NCBI GenBank assembly: GCA_030431355.1
Contig: JAUIJG010000008.1
Location: forward strand, 1-27,549
Direction of reading: 5' to 3'
Source of the DNA: a bacterium
Lineage (GTDB): Bacteria; Cyanobacteriota; Vampirovibrionia; Obscuribacterales; Obscuribacteraceae
Length of the DNA: 27,549 nucleotides
Positions 1 through 7,447 of this stretch are shown piece after piece. A program made the position numbers and the translations under genes. The notes under the pieces are model-generated. The model had not been told where the DNA came from, made no database searches, and saw only the letters and a program-made list of their open reading frames with translations. Within the stretch, counting starts at the first letter, position 1. The number at the start of each line of letters is the position of its first letter.

Positions 1-1155
1 GAAAAGAAGGTCGAAACCTCTACTTTTTAGCTCAGGGGCGCCTTTCCCTTCGGGTCCCTGGGCGGAGCTTTCCTTCAGCGGCATTGTGTAAAAGGGTCTT
101 GCCGCCAACGGATAGTGAAGAACGTAGACGAGATCAACCCCTTCAGTTTTCTGAAAGTGTTCACAAAGCAGGCGCTCTCCGGCCGGGTCCAGGTCTTTCT
201 GGGCGGGAGTCCATCCGTATTCCTCTTGCAAAAGGGTGACAGCTTCTTCAAGTCCTATCTGGGGAATCTTCTCAAACTCAGGAATGGAAGCACCCCAGAG
301 TCCCAGTTCATACTGGCATTCCTCTTTTACCTTTTTGAAAATATGCTTCATCAGGCCCATCTGCATGCGGATTACGTCTTGCTCGGATTCTATGAAGCAC
401 ATTTCGAAGTCGAGGCTAATGTATTCATTCAGGTGTCTTGTGGTGTCGTGTTCCTCCGCCCGGTAAACAGCGGCTGTTTCGAACACACGTTCGAAGACCC
501 CCACCATGATCTGTTTGTAAAACTGGGGACTCTGAGCTAGATAAGCTTTTTTGCCAAAGTACTCAAGTTCGAAAAGCTGAGCACCGCCTTCGGTGCCGGT
601 GGCTACGATTTTGGGAGTGTTGATTTCGGTGAAGTTTTGTCCGCTCAGGTATTCTCTGAAAGCCCTCTGGATAACAGCTTCTATTTTGAATATGCTCTTT
701 ACCTTCTCATTTCTCAGGGTGAGAGGACGATAGTCGAGCAGGGTGCTGATCGCTAGTTTGTCTATCTTCTGGTTCTTTGATAGCTCCACGGGTAGGGTGG
801 CTTCTATGCTGGATAGAGCTTCTATCGTGGACACGAGAATCTCTCTGGGTCCTTTCTTGCCAGGATTCTCCACCAACTTCCCTTGCACCACCACCGGTGT
901 TTCAGGCAGTAAGGCTTGGCTGGTCTCAAGCAGCTCGGGTTTGTCTACAACGCACTGAATTTGTCCGCTGGCATCTCTGACGGTCAGGAATGCGATTTTT
1001 CCCAGATTTCTAAGCGACTGGACGAAGCCGGAAATTGATATCAAATTTCCGTTCTGACAGCCGGATGATTCGTCTGTAGTTTCACAGGCACTGACTTTTG
1101 CCGCCTGGGATTCTTCTTGAATGAATTCAGCGATGTATGTTCGTGTAATAGACAT
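1..1155 (-). CDS. aspS: Aspartyl-tRNA synthetase, archaeal/non-discriminating type, 3' end cut off by window
   Basis: Reading the minus strand from the ATG at 1155 gives 385 codons with no stop before the window edge. The protein ligates Asp to tRNA in the cytoplasm. Residues about 38-115 form the OB-fold anticodon domain (GFVQSLRNLGKIAFLTVRDA). The class II catalytic core follows, with GTEGGAQLFELEYFG, the AQSPQFYKQIM stretch and the motif 2 loop YRAEEHDTTRHLNEY. LVYVLHYPLAARPFYTMP lies near the cut end; motif 3 would lie outside the window. There is no bacterial GAD insertion domain, so this is the short archaeal-type AspRS, which in bacteria is often non-discriminating (it charges both tRNA-Asp and tRNA-Asn). 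The residue after Gly in the GxV motif is Phe44, neither the Trp of discriminating nor the His of classical non-discriminating archaeal enzymes, so specificity is inferred only. GGAGG at 1161-1165 sets the start. The gene lies behind an attenuator. Confidence 0.93.
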   Translation of the reverse strand, partial: MSITRTYIAEFIQEESQAAKVSACETTDESSGCQNGNLISISGFVQSLRNLGKIAFLTVRDASGQIQCVVDKPELLETSQALLPETPVVVQGKLVENPGKKGPREILVSTIEALSSIEATLPVELSKNQKIDKLAISTLLDYRPLTLRNEKVKSIFKIEAVIQRAFREYLSGQNFTEINTPKIVATGTEGGAQLFELEYFGKKAYLAQSPQFYKQIMVGVFERVFETAAVYRAEEHDTTRHLNEYISLDFEMCFIESEQDVIRMQMGLMKHIFKKVKEECQYELGLWGASIPEFEKIPQIGLEEAVTLLQEEYGWTPAQKDLDPAGERLLCEHFQKTEGVDLVYVLHYPLAARPFYTMPLKESSAQGPEGKGAPELKSRGFDLLF

Positions 1156-1170
1156 TGGTGCCTCCAGCAC

Positions 1171-1196
1171 AAAAAAACCGCAACTACTGTTGCGGT
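1171..1196 (-). terminator. Intrinsic terminator inside the aspS leader
   Basis: ACCGCAAC (1196-1189), loop AGTA (1188-1185), GTTGCGGT (1184-1177), then T residues to 1171. It ends only 6 bases before the aspS Shine-Dalgarno (GGAGG, 1165-1161). A terminator immediately in front of a gene's own ribosome binding site makes sense only as a conditional one. It is segment 3:4 of the attenuator. Confidence 0.85.
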
Positions 1197-1274
1197 TGTC
1201 GGATTTTTCGTTTCGATACTTTCTTTTAGTTTCGCCACGAATCTGACAACCGCAAGCTGCGATTATCATTGTCA
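1171..1274 (-). promoter_or_regulatory. Ribosome-mediated transcription attenuator of aspS (segments 1:2, 2:3, 3:4)
   Basis: Four pairing segments can be traced by hand on the minus strand. Segment 1 (1274-1258, inside the Asn/Asp codons) pairs with segment 2 (1254-1244): TGACAA with TTGTCA plus CGCA with TGCG. Segment 2 (1255-1245, TTGCGGTTGTC) pairs over 11 perfect base pairs with segment 3 (1200-1190, GACAACCGCAA). Segment 3 (1196-1189) pairs over 8 bp with segment 4 (1184-1177) to form the terminator. Stalling on the Asn/Asp codons would mask segment 1, free segment 2 to pair with 3, and let transcription continue. Rapid translation, or no translation, leaves 3:4 to terminate. This is the logic of the E. 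coli trp/his/phe leaders. Pairings are seen in the sequence; the mechanism is inferred from that model. Confidence 0.8.
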
Positions 1275-1306
1275 TTATTATTATTGTTGTGGACGAAGAT
1301 GTTCAT
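1226..1306 (-). CDS. Asn/Asp-rich leader peptide of the aspS attenuator (26 codons)
   Basis: ATG at 1306-1304, stop TAA at 1228-1226, 26 sense codons. Codons 7-15 read NNNNNDNDN: seven Asn and two Asp in a row, directly ahead of the RNA hairpins described below. One more Asp is codon 22 and the last codon is Asn. This is the composition expected of a sensor peptide that stalls ribosomes when charged Asn-tRNA or Asp-tRNA is scarce. The peptide itself probably has no function. No strong Shine-Dalgarno is visible upstream (only a purine-rich A/G stretch at 1307-1318), which weakens the case a little. The gene is too short for routine gene callers. The evidence is the codon run, its position between promoter and terminator, and the overlap of its codons with pairing segments 1 and 2. 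Confidence 0.75.
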   Translation of the reverse strand: MNIFVHNNNNNDNDNRSLRLSDSWRN

Positions 1307-1369
1307 TCTTTGTTTTTTCGGAAAAATTTCCGGTCCGCGATCGCGATAATGACTGGATTCGAGATCGGC

Positions 1370-1399
1370 ATATTAGCCTGGATCTTAGAAGCCTGTCAA
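1370..1399 (-). promoter_or_regulatory. Sigma-70-type promoter for aspS leader
   Basis: On the minus strand -35 TTGACA (1399-1394), 18-bp spacer, -10 TAATAT (1375-1370). It starts 12 bp after the stop of the upstream lipase gene. A start near 1363 would give a leader of about 207 nt before the aspS ATG, long enough to hold the leader peptide and all attenuator segments. Confidence 0.7.
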
Positions 1400-1410
1400 T
1401 CAGTTGTAAA

Positions 1411-2829
1411 TCAATTTTTTGCAGGCATCTTTTCCTTGCACTGATTCTCTTCGGCTATATGAGGAATAAGATCTGCGGTTGAGATAACATCATCCAAAAT
1501 CCAGTTGAACATGCTCTTGCCGGGGTTCTCCGGATCCAGCGCGTCTTTGACTCTCTCCGAAATTCTCAGGGGTCTAAAGTCGTCAATGAATGTGAGATGG
1601 TCTATGTTGGAGAACACACGTCCGAGTTTTACGTCCACCAGGGATTTGATCTCGGGGATCTGTTTTTCGCTGGTGAGAATACTTTCGCTATCTTTACCGG
1701 AAGCCAGGAACAAAGCGCTTGAAACCGGAGTGATACCATCATTGAGGGCATACAAGAAAGGCGTTTTCCCGGCAGAATTTTTAGATTGGCTCACATGAAT
1801 CGAAGCAATATCCCGGTTAAGTACCCGAAGTACTGGATGTTCTCTAGCCAGATGGGCAGGGAATTTCACCCAGAACAAGGTAACAGGATACATGGCCGTG
1901 GATTCAATGAATCGTGCTGTTTTAGATTCTAAATAAGGGTTTTTCAGATAACCGCTATAGGCGATTATCTTTTTCTTGATGTGAGGGTTATCCTTGTGAA
2001 TAGTTCTCAATCGTTGGTTTATAGCTGTGTTCTGAACGAGGTTTCCTTTGGGGCCCAGAGGCAGCTTGGAAGTAAAACGACCCACGTTGGGAATCGCTTC
2101 ATCATAGTCATCCCAGCCGAAGTCATCTATGAGATTCTTGTTGCGGCTGAAGTAGAGGCGCAAGGAAAGGCTATGATCGATACGTGTCCAGGGCCAGGAT
2201 AACTTTCGATAGATGCTGTACTGCATCCAATCTTGAGAGAAAAGCGGAGAACCATGGAACGGAGTGCCCAGGGTCATCAAAATCCTGACTTTGTCGGCTG
2301 TCTCTTCATCGGCGAGGGATTCGTAGACCAGGTTTCCGCCGATGCTGAGCGCCATAACGGTTACTTGTCGCTTATTGCAGGCGCTGTAGAGCCGCTCTAC
2401 GGCTTTGCGGAACATGGGAACGCTCTCTTCCATACGCTTGGAAGTGGGATACCGCGCTAGATAAATTTTGAAATTGGCGTTGAACTTCTTGTCGGAGCTG
2501 AGATGATTAGCAACTTTTTGCCACCTGAAGTAAGGATAATGTTCTCCTCTCAATCCGTGGACCATTAGAAATGGAGAGCGGTTGCCTCTGGGGCTTTCGT
2601 CAAATTCGTAGATCTCTACCGATGTTGGCTCCTTTTTGAGCTGACGTCGGGGAGGAATGTTGTCGAAGGTTTTGGAAACAAAAGCTAGATCTTGCTTGTG
2701 ACAGGTCTGGGCGGTTGTCAGCCGGGAAGGCTCAGCCTGGGCTGGAGTGGAAAGAATGAAGCCGAAATATAGAGCTGCGGACAAGAAAAACAGTCTACAA
2801 ATGGCGGATGTCTTGAAATAATGGTACAT
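1411..2829 (-). CDS. Secreted lipase-like alpha/beta hydrolase
   Basis: 472 residues from the ATG at 2829. The reading frame is open further upstream to 2955, but those codons lack a signal peptide and overlap the divergent gene, so 2829 is preferred (weak GAGAG upstream). Residues 1-32 are a signal peptide ending AQA|EPS, pointing to export. Alpha/beta-hydrolase landmarks: oxyanion HG at 91-92 (MVHGLRGEH), nucleophile elbow ALSIGG with Ser162, the LGTPFHGSP segment typical of PGAP1/lipase-class enzymes at 187-195, candidate acid Asp364 (ALNDGITP) and His411 (NIDHLTF). A role in hydrolysing lipid or acyl esters in the periplasm is inferred; the substrate is unknown. The elbow has Ala in place of the first Gly of GxSxG, as in some bacterial lipases. 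Confidence 0.85.
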   Translation of the reverse strand: MYHYFKTSAICRLFFLSAALYFGFILSTPAQAEPSRLTTAQTCHKQDLAFVSKTFDNIPPRRQLKKEPTSVEIYEFDESPRGNRSPFLMVHGLRGEHYPYFRWQKVANHLSSDKKFNANFKIYLARYPTSKRMEESVPMFRKAVERLYSACNKRQVTVMALSIGGNLVYESLADEETADKVRILMTLGTPFHGSPLFSQDWMQYSIYRKLSWPWTRIDHSLSLRLYFSRNKNLIDDFGWDDYDEAIPNVGRFTSKLPLGPKGNLVQNTAINQRLRTIHKDNPHIKKKIIAYSGYLKNPYLESKTARFIESTAMYPVTLFWVKFPAHLAREHPVLRVLNRDIASIHVSQSKNSAGKTPFLYALNDGITPVSSALFLASGKDSESILTSEKQIPEIKSLVDVKLGRVFSNIDHLTFIDDFRPLRISERVKDALDPENPGKSMFNWILDDVISTADLIPHIAEENQCKEKMPAKN

Positions 2830-2893
2830 TATCGAGGTCTCTCGCTCCGGTTGCCTTTCAGCGGATGACAAGCCCACACAGACTAGCAGATTC

Positions 2894-2921
2894 TTGATAA
2901 TTTTAGACTGCTCTTTAATTA
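2894..2921 (+). promoter_or_regulatory. Possible promoter for the glycosyltransferase gene
   Basis: TTGATA (2894-2899), 16-bp spacer, TAATTA (2916-2921) in the 110-bp divergent gap. The match to sigma-70 consensus is moderate and the resulting leader would be only about 12 nt, so this is tentative. Confidence 0.3.
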
Positions 2922-2939
2922 GTAAATGGACATAAGGTA

Positions 2940-4130
2940 ATGTCTGGAAACACAATATGCCTATTTTTTTCCGATACAGGCGGCGGTCATAGAAGCGCCG
3001 CTTTTGCCATTAGTCAGGGTTTGGCAGATGTGCTGGAGCGGGTCGAAGATAAGTCCAAGCGCCCGAAGGTTCTTTGTGAGAATATCGTCGAGAAGAGTCA
3101 CCCTTTAAATCGTCACTTCGTAGATCTTTACAACTTCCTGCTCAGGCATTGTCAAGCGGGAATGAAATATTATTACTGGCTGATCGAGAATTGCAAACCT
3201 AATGAGTCTCAGTTGGGCTATTCCCTGGCCAGACCGTATATTGTGGATCTACTCGATGAGATGGACGCCAACATAATCGTCTCCATCCATCCCATGAGCA
3301 ACCATTATTTAGCCAGGGCTCTGGAAGAGACCGGCCGCAAAAAAGATACCAAGCTGGTTACGGTGGTAACCGACCCCAACGGGGACTTCTGGAGTGGTTG
3401 GGCCTGCAAGGATGTAGATTTGACCATAGTTCCGAACAACCTGGGCAAAGAGAGGCTAATTCACTGGGGAATAGAGCCGGAGAAGATAAGAGTGACAGGA
3501 ATGCCTGTTCATCCGGATTTCGTCAAACCGCCTGTTTGCCCTCCGGAAGAGTTCCTCAAGCATCTGGGCTTGCATCCGGATCTGAAGACAATCTGCATAA
3601 ATGCCGGTTGGGCCGGTGGCGGCAACATGTTGCCCATTTACAGAGCCCTGGGGCCACTCGCCGGAAAAGTACAAGTCGTGTTTATCTGCGGTCACAACAT
3701 CAATCTATATGAGCGTATCAAGGAAGAGTCGGTCAGTTCTCCGATACCTACAGCGGTTTTGCCTTTTCATGACCGCATGGCTGATTTGATGTCGGCGGTG
3801 GACCTGATGGTGACCAAGGCGGGCGGACTGACAACTTTTGAGTCAGTGGCTCGCAGGCTGCCCATGGCGATTGATATGATCACCCCACCCATGCCCCAGG
3901 AACAGGGCACGGTGAATTTACTATGTGACAACGGTCTTGCCCAGGCTGTTCGCAAGCCCAGCGACATTATTCCTATTATTGAAAATTTGAAAAAAGAGCG
4001 GTTGGTGCTACCGGAAGTTTGCAGTCTCAACAGAGTAGACGCGGTTTACGACATCGCTACCAGCATTCTTGAGCTTGCCGGGTTAACGATTCAGCCGGAT
4101 CAAGTGGAAAAGATCAGCACTAACTTCTAA
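2940..4130 (+). CDS. MGDG-synthase-like glycosyltransferase (GT28 family)
   Basis: 396 residues. The N-terminal half has the MGDG-synthase signature FFSDTGGGHRSAA (9-21). The C-terminal half has the donor-binding GT-B pattern: GWAGGGNM (223-230), VTKAGGLTTFE (291-301) and PMPQEQGTVN (317-326) followed by NG (331-332), as in MurG, diacylglycerol glucosyltransferase UgtP and plant MGD proteins. Known members move a hexose from a UDP-sugar to diacylglycerol at the inner face of the cytoplasmic membrane. I infer synthesis of a glycolipid, but cannot tell galactose from glucose, or single from processive transfer. No signal peptide, consistent with a peripheral membrane enzyme. ATG at 2940 with AAGG at 2934-2937, rather close. 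A hydrolase gene follows after 69 bp; the divergent neighbour is a secreted lipase-like enzyme. Confidence 0.87.
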   Translation: MSGNTICLFFSDTGGGHRSAAFAISQGLADVLERVEDKSKRPKVLCENIVEKSHPLNRHFVDLYNFLLRHCQAGMKYYYWLIENCKPNESQLGYSLARPYIVDLLDEMDANIIVSIHPMSNHYLARALEETGRKKDTKLVTVVTDPNGDFWSGWACKDVDLTIVPNNLGKERLIHWGIEPEKIRVTGMPVHPDFVKPPVCPPEEFLKHLGLHPDLKTICINAGWAGGGNMLPIYRALGPLAGKVQVVFICGHNINLYERIKEESVSSPIPTAVLPFHDRMADLMSAVDLMVTKAGGLTTFESVARRLPMAIDMITPPMPQEQGTVNLLCDNGLAQAVRKPSDIIPIIENLKKERLVLPEVCSLNRVDAVYDIATSILELAGLTIQPDQVEKISTNF

Positions 4131-4199
4131 TTTGCAATCATCCTATCAATTCGGGTGTATATTGTAGTTAGATAGGCAGCAGTTCCAGGATCTTTTGCA

Positions 4200-4940
4200 T
4201 TGAAATTATCGATGGATGTCCAGGGGGCAGGTAGTCCCAACAAGCCAGATGTGATTTTTATCCATGGTACCGGATCCCATTCCGGCATGTGGTCTTCCCA
4301 GGTTGAGCGCCTGGTGGAAAAAGGGCACCGCTGCATCAGCCCTGACCTGCGTGGTCATGGTCGCACCAGGGAGCAATACGAAGCCACGGACATCGGTGTT
4401 CATATGGCTGATGTGCTCGAGTCTCTGGAGGACGCCAGGATAGCTTTTCCTGCAGTATTCGTGGGGCATTCTCTAGGCGCGATCATAAGTTTGAAGATGG
4501 CCATGGAGAGGCCGGAGATGACTCGTCAGGTCTTTCTGGCCGCTCTGCCTGGCAGGGTGTACAAACCTGTTGCTCGCTTATTTCAAGCTTTTCTTGCCGG
4601 ACCCTATCACACAATGAAGAGTCTGCCTCTGGATCGAGCCCTGTCCTGGAGGCACAAAGCTTTGCTCGAAACGGATATTCACAGCTTGAACGAAATAGTC
4701 ACCAACTTTGGTGACCTGGATCTTGTTAGTCCCAACATCTCAGTGGATTGTCCGGTTCATCTGTCGGCGGGTAGATTTGATCCGGTGGCTCCGTTTCGTT
4801 ACGTCAAGGATATACATCGGTCCATCCCTCACTCTACCCTGAAGGTTTACGATCTGGGCGGTCATAATTTTATGGACTATAACCGTGACTCTTTCAATCA
4901 GTGGATTGAGGAGCACCTGGATAAAAATTTAGAGTCTTAA
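4200..4940 (+). CDS. Alpha/beta hydrolase
   Basis: 246 residues of a compact single-domain alpha/beta hydrolase. Oxyanion-hole motif FIHGTGSHSGMW (20-31), DLRGHG (49-54), nucleophile elbow GHSLGA with Ser91, acid Asp194 (GRFDPVAP) and His222 (GGHNFMD) give a complete catalytic triad. No signal peptide, so probably cytoplasmic; substrate unknown. The start is TTG at 4200, supported by AGGA at 4186-4189; an in-frame ATG at 4212 would remove only four residues. It may be co-transcribed with the glycosyltransferase 69 bp upstream. Its 3' end overlaps the convergent TPR gene by 12 bp, so no terminator separates the two. Confidence 0.88.
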   Translation: MKLSMDVQGAGSPNKPDVIFIHGTGSHSGMWSSQVERLVEKGHRCISPDLRGHGRTREQYEATDIGVHMADVLESLEDARIAFPAVFVGHSLGAIISLKMAMERPEMTRQVFLAALPGRVYKPVARLFQAFLAGPYHTMKSLPLDRALSWRHKALLETDIHSLNEIVTNFGDLDLVSPNISVDCPVHLSAGRFDPVAPFRYVKDIHRSIPHSTLKVYDLGGHNFMDYNRDSFNQWIEEHLDKNLES

Positions 4941-6602
4941 CGCGTCTCTCAGGATGCCTACGAAAGTTCTCGATTCATCCATCAGCTTTTCCATATGGAA
5001 AGTGGGTGGATCGTTTTTGCTACTCTCATCTTCTGAAAGGAAGTTGGGATTCAGTGAGGATTTCGGACGGGATTGGGCGATGGATTTAGAACGCGTGACC
5101 TTTCGAGACTGCATACTGTCAGGTTTGTTTGCCACCACTTTTCCAAGTAAGGAGAGGTCGTAGAACAACTCTTTCGGTATAAGGACATCCGGTCTTCTGA
5201 GCTTCACGATCTTTTCGGAGCTTTGTTGAGGTGCGATGATCCTTCTTATTCTTCTTCCGTCGGCCAGGAAGAGCACTGCTTCTCCTGTATCTTCGGAGAA
5301 CATGAAAGCTTCGCCCCGTTTTAAACTTCCAGTACCATTCTTGTTCAGGAAAGACAATTTTTGAGTCCACTTGTCTTTGACCGGAGGCTCGAACTTTTTC
5401 TCTTTTGGCTTTTCTTCTTTTAATTGGCTCGACATTCTGATGCCGGGAATATAAGTCAGTTTGGGCACGGCTCTTGGTTTGAGTTCGGTTGCTTCTGGTT
5501 CGGACTTCTTCTTCTCTTCCGTGGTCTCCGCTTTCAGGCTGGTTTCCGGCGAAAGAATATCCTCCAAACCAAGGGCCGGAGCAACCAACTCTGCGGAGCT
5601 GGTCATCGGTGCTGCCTTAAGCAATGTGTCCAGAGCCTTCTCTTCTCTGGAGTTTTTGCTGCGTTTTTCTGTTTGAGGTTTTGTGTAAGGAATTTCCGCG
5701 CTTTCAGTCAATGCGGCCGAGCCTACTAAATTTTGAGGCTCTTCATGAGAAGGCACCGCATTTAATGTCGCTTCTTTTGTTAGCAAGTCTTTCTCCTGAC
5801 TTTTTTCAGCCAGCAGTTCCATCTTTTGGCGGGATTTTTTGCCCTGGTTTGAAAAGGGAGATGCCCAGGCGAACATTCTTGTATACCAGGGTTTTGCCTG
5901 GCTTGGCTTTCTATAGACTTTGTGGAAGCGTTTGTATTTTTTAGCAAGAATAGCGCGAATTTTTTTTCGACTTACACGCTTTTCCGCCTTTTTAGGTCTG
6001 TTTTTTCGACGGTTCCACCTTGACTGTTTTTTTGTCGATTCTTTCTCTATTGTTTTTGGGGCGCTCGGCTCCCGGGGGGAAGCTGGCGGAAAATTTATAC
6101 CGCTATGGATCTGTTGAAGAATAGTGGCATCGGCAATGGTTTTAGTTTCTTCTACTTTGGGCTTCTCCAGGGTCTTGCCCAATTGATTGATCGCCTCTCC
6201 CACGTTTCCCTGTTCGATGGCGATGGTGGCTAGAAGTACCCGCCCTTTTTTGAACTCGGGATCGATGGCGAGAGCCTGTTCCAATCTGCTGGCAGAGAGC
6301 TTTAGGAGTTTTTGTTCTTTGAATATGAGCGCTTGCTGGTAATAAGCTTCCAGTAGTTGGGGATTGGAGTTGGCTGCTTTTATAAACTCGAGAAGGGCAC
6401 CACCGGTATCACCATTTTTTTTGAGTTTTAGTCCTGCTGCCAGGGCCGAGTCAGCCTGCTTCTTCTTGTCGCTAGAGCCGGAATTCGCTGATTTGGTACT
6501 GTTCTGACTGTTTGCACCTGGCTTCGTCTCTGCTAAAACCGGTGAAAAGGAGCTGTATAAAAGTGTCAGGGAAAGAGGTACTGCCAGTACTTTGTTTAGC
6601 AA
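4929..6602 (-). CDS. Secreted TPR protein with long basic low-complexity region
   Basis: 557 residues from a TTG start at 6602, chosen because AAGGAAGGG lies just upstream (6607-6615 on the plus strand). A signal peptide ends at VLA|ETK (residue 24). Residues about 52-150 hold about three TPR units (the second around LLEAYYQQALIFKEQ, the third around KGRVLLATIAIEQGN). Then comes a strongly basic Lys/Arg/Trp-rich stretch (about 190-245), a Lys/Glu-rich linker, and a C-terminal part (about 420-500) with GEAFMFSEDTGEAVLFLADG that might be a small beta domain. I do not recognise a named family beyond the TPRs. TPRs bind proteins; the basic patch could bind phospholipid, LPS or cell-wall polymer (inference). 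Overlaps the convergent hydrolase by 12 bp. Confidence 0.8.
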   Translation of the reverse strand: MLNKVLAVPLSLTLLYSSFSPVLAETKPGANSQNSTKSANSGSSDKKKQADSALAAGLKLKKNGDTGGALLEFIKAANSNPQLLEAYYQQALIFKEQKLLKLSASRLEQALAIDPEFKKGRVLLATIAIEQGNVGEAINQLGKTLEKPKVEETKTIADATILQQIHSGINFPPASPREPSAPKTIEKESTKKQSRWNRRKNRPKKAEKRVSRKKIRAILAKKYKRFHKVYRKPSQAKPWYTRMFAWASPFSNQGKKSRQKMELLAEKSQEKDLLTKEATLNAVPSHEEPQNLVGSAALTESAEIPYTKPQTEKRSKNSREEKALDTLLKAAPMTSSAELVAPALGLEDILSPETSLKAETTEEKKKSEPEATELKPRAVPKLTYIPGIRMSSQLKEEKPKEKKFEPPVKDKWTQKLSFLNKNGTGSLKRGEAFMFSEDTGEAVLFLADGRRIRRIIAPQQSSEKIVKLRRPDVLIPKELFYDLSLLGKVVANKPDSMQSRKVTRSKSIAQSRPKSSLNPNFLSEDESSKNDPPTFHMEKLMDESRTFVGILRDALRL

Positions 6603-6714
6603 CTTACCCTTCCTTACTAGTTTGAGGTCTCAAAAATATAAACAGGCCAACTTATTCAAGCTAACCGAATATAGCACTATTTGCAAGGGATACCCAGGAT
6701 GCTTTGTTAGGAAT

Positions 6715-7197
6715 TCAGCGCCTGGCCAGACCGCGTTCCAGGTTTCTCACGCATGTCTTTATTGGTGATTCTTTGATGCTTTTTAGTGGCATTACTAATA
6801 TGGTGCGAATATTGAAAAGCTGCCCGCCGAGTATATCGGTTAGCGCCCTGTCACCAACTGCGGCAACCTCTTCTTTCGATAAATTTAAGTGCGATAGAGC
6901 TTTTTCAAACCCGGGCTGAAATGGTTTTGCGGCTCGGCCTATCACGTACAGATCGAGCTTCTTCTCCACCTCCGCGAGATAGTCCAGACGTTTGTTGTTC
7001 GATAAAATAACAATCTTAAGTGAACTTCTGGCCCGCTCAAGCCAGGCACTGGCCTCTTCGGTAAGTGACCCTGTCTTTGGTGCCATTAGAGTGCTGTCCA
7101 GATCAAGGATCAATCCTTTGATTCCATCCTTGAGCAGCATATCTACATCCAGGCTCGTCAGGTCGTCGTCTAAATAGTAAGTGGGACGCAGTAGCAT
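6715..7197 (-). CDS. YqeG-family HAD-IIIA phosphatase
   Basis: 160 residues, the usual size of the YqeG / phosphatidylglycerophosphate-phosphatase-like HAD family. HAD motif I LDLDSTL (31-37; Asp32 nucleophile, Asp34 general acid), motif II ILSNN (64-68), motif III Lys91 in AKPFQPGF, and motif IV GDRALTDILGG (115-125; Asp116, Asp121) are all present, so it should be active. Relatives (GEP4/PTPMT-independent type) hydrolyse phosphatidylglycerophosphate, but YqeG proteins are poorly characterised, so the substrate is inferred. Good AGGAA Shine-Dalgarno about 7 bases before ATG 7197. It precedes the TPR gene on the same strand with a 112-bp gap. The uppS gene diverges from it. Confidence 0.85.
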   Translation of the reverse strand: MLLRPTYYLDDDLTSLDVDMLLKDGIKGLILDLDSTLMAPKTGSLTEEASAWLERARSSLKIVILSNNKRLDYLAEVEKKLDLYVIGRAAKPFQPGFEKALSHLNLSKEEVAAVGDRALTDILGGQLFNIRTILVMPLKSIKESPIKTCVRNLERGLARR

Positions 7198-7447
7198 CTA
7201 AGTTTCCTGATAGGTCAGTTTCCGATTTTCGTTAACAAATAAGAGCTTGTCTTCAAGTTCTTGATTGCATTGTAATTTATCATTCGCGTCGAATAGAGTT
7301 TAAATAATGTTCAGAACAGGAAAATCCCATGGTCTCATTAGGTAAGAATTGGCATGTTTAGCCCCTAAATATTGCCCCTGACGGGTTAAAATTCTAACTA
7401 AAGTATAGAGACAAGCAGGTCGAAAGAGACCGCCTGGGCTGTAAACC
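7198..7447. other. 250-bp divergent intergenic region between yqeG-like gene and uppS
   Basis: AT-rich, no ORF worth calling. The only promoter candidate I can defend reads toward uppS (see 7372-7400). A short hairpin, GGTC (7418-7421) with GACC (7428-7431), lies in the presumptive uppS leader. No convincing promoter was found for the minus-strand gene. Confidence 0.4.
7372..7400 (+). promoter_or_regulatory. Possible uppS promoter
   Basis: TTGCCC (7372-7377), 17-bp spacer, TAACTA (7395-7400); a second -10-like TATAGA sits at 7404-7409. Moderate match only. Confidence 0.3.

Noticed and set aside
1041..1238. Minus-strand 65-codon ORF across the aspS start
   Set aside because: It overlaps the aspS start out of frame and reads through the terminator hairpin; composition is not protein-like.
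1156..1363. T-box riboswitch in the aspS leader
   Set aside because: I looked for the conserved T-box element (AGGGUGGnACCGCG-like) and for a specifier stem; neither is present. The terminator plus leader peptide fits ribosome-mediated attenuation.
1117..1482. Plus-strand ORF of 121 codons over the aspS leader
   Set aside because: It is antisense to the aspS start, attenuator and lipase end. The open frame results from the Asn-codon repeat and T-rich sequence; no ribosome binding site.
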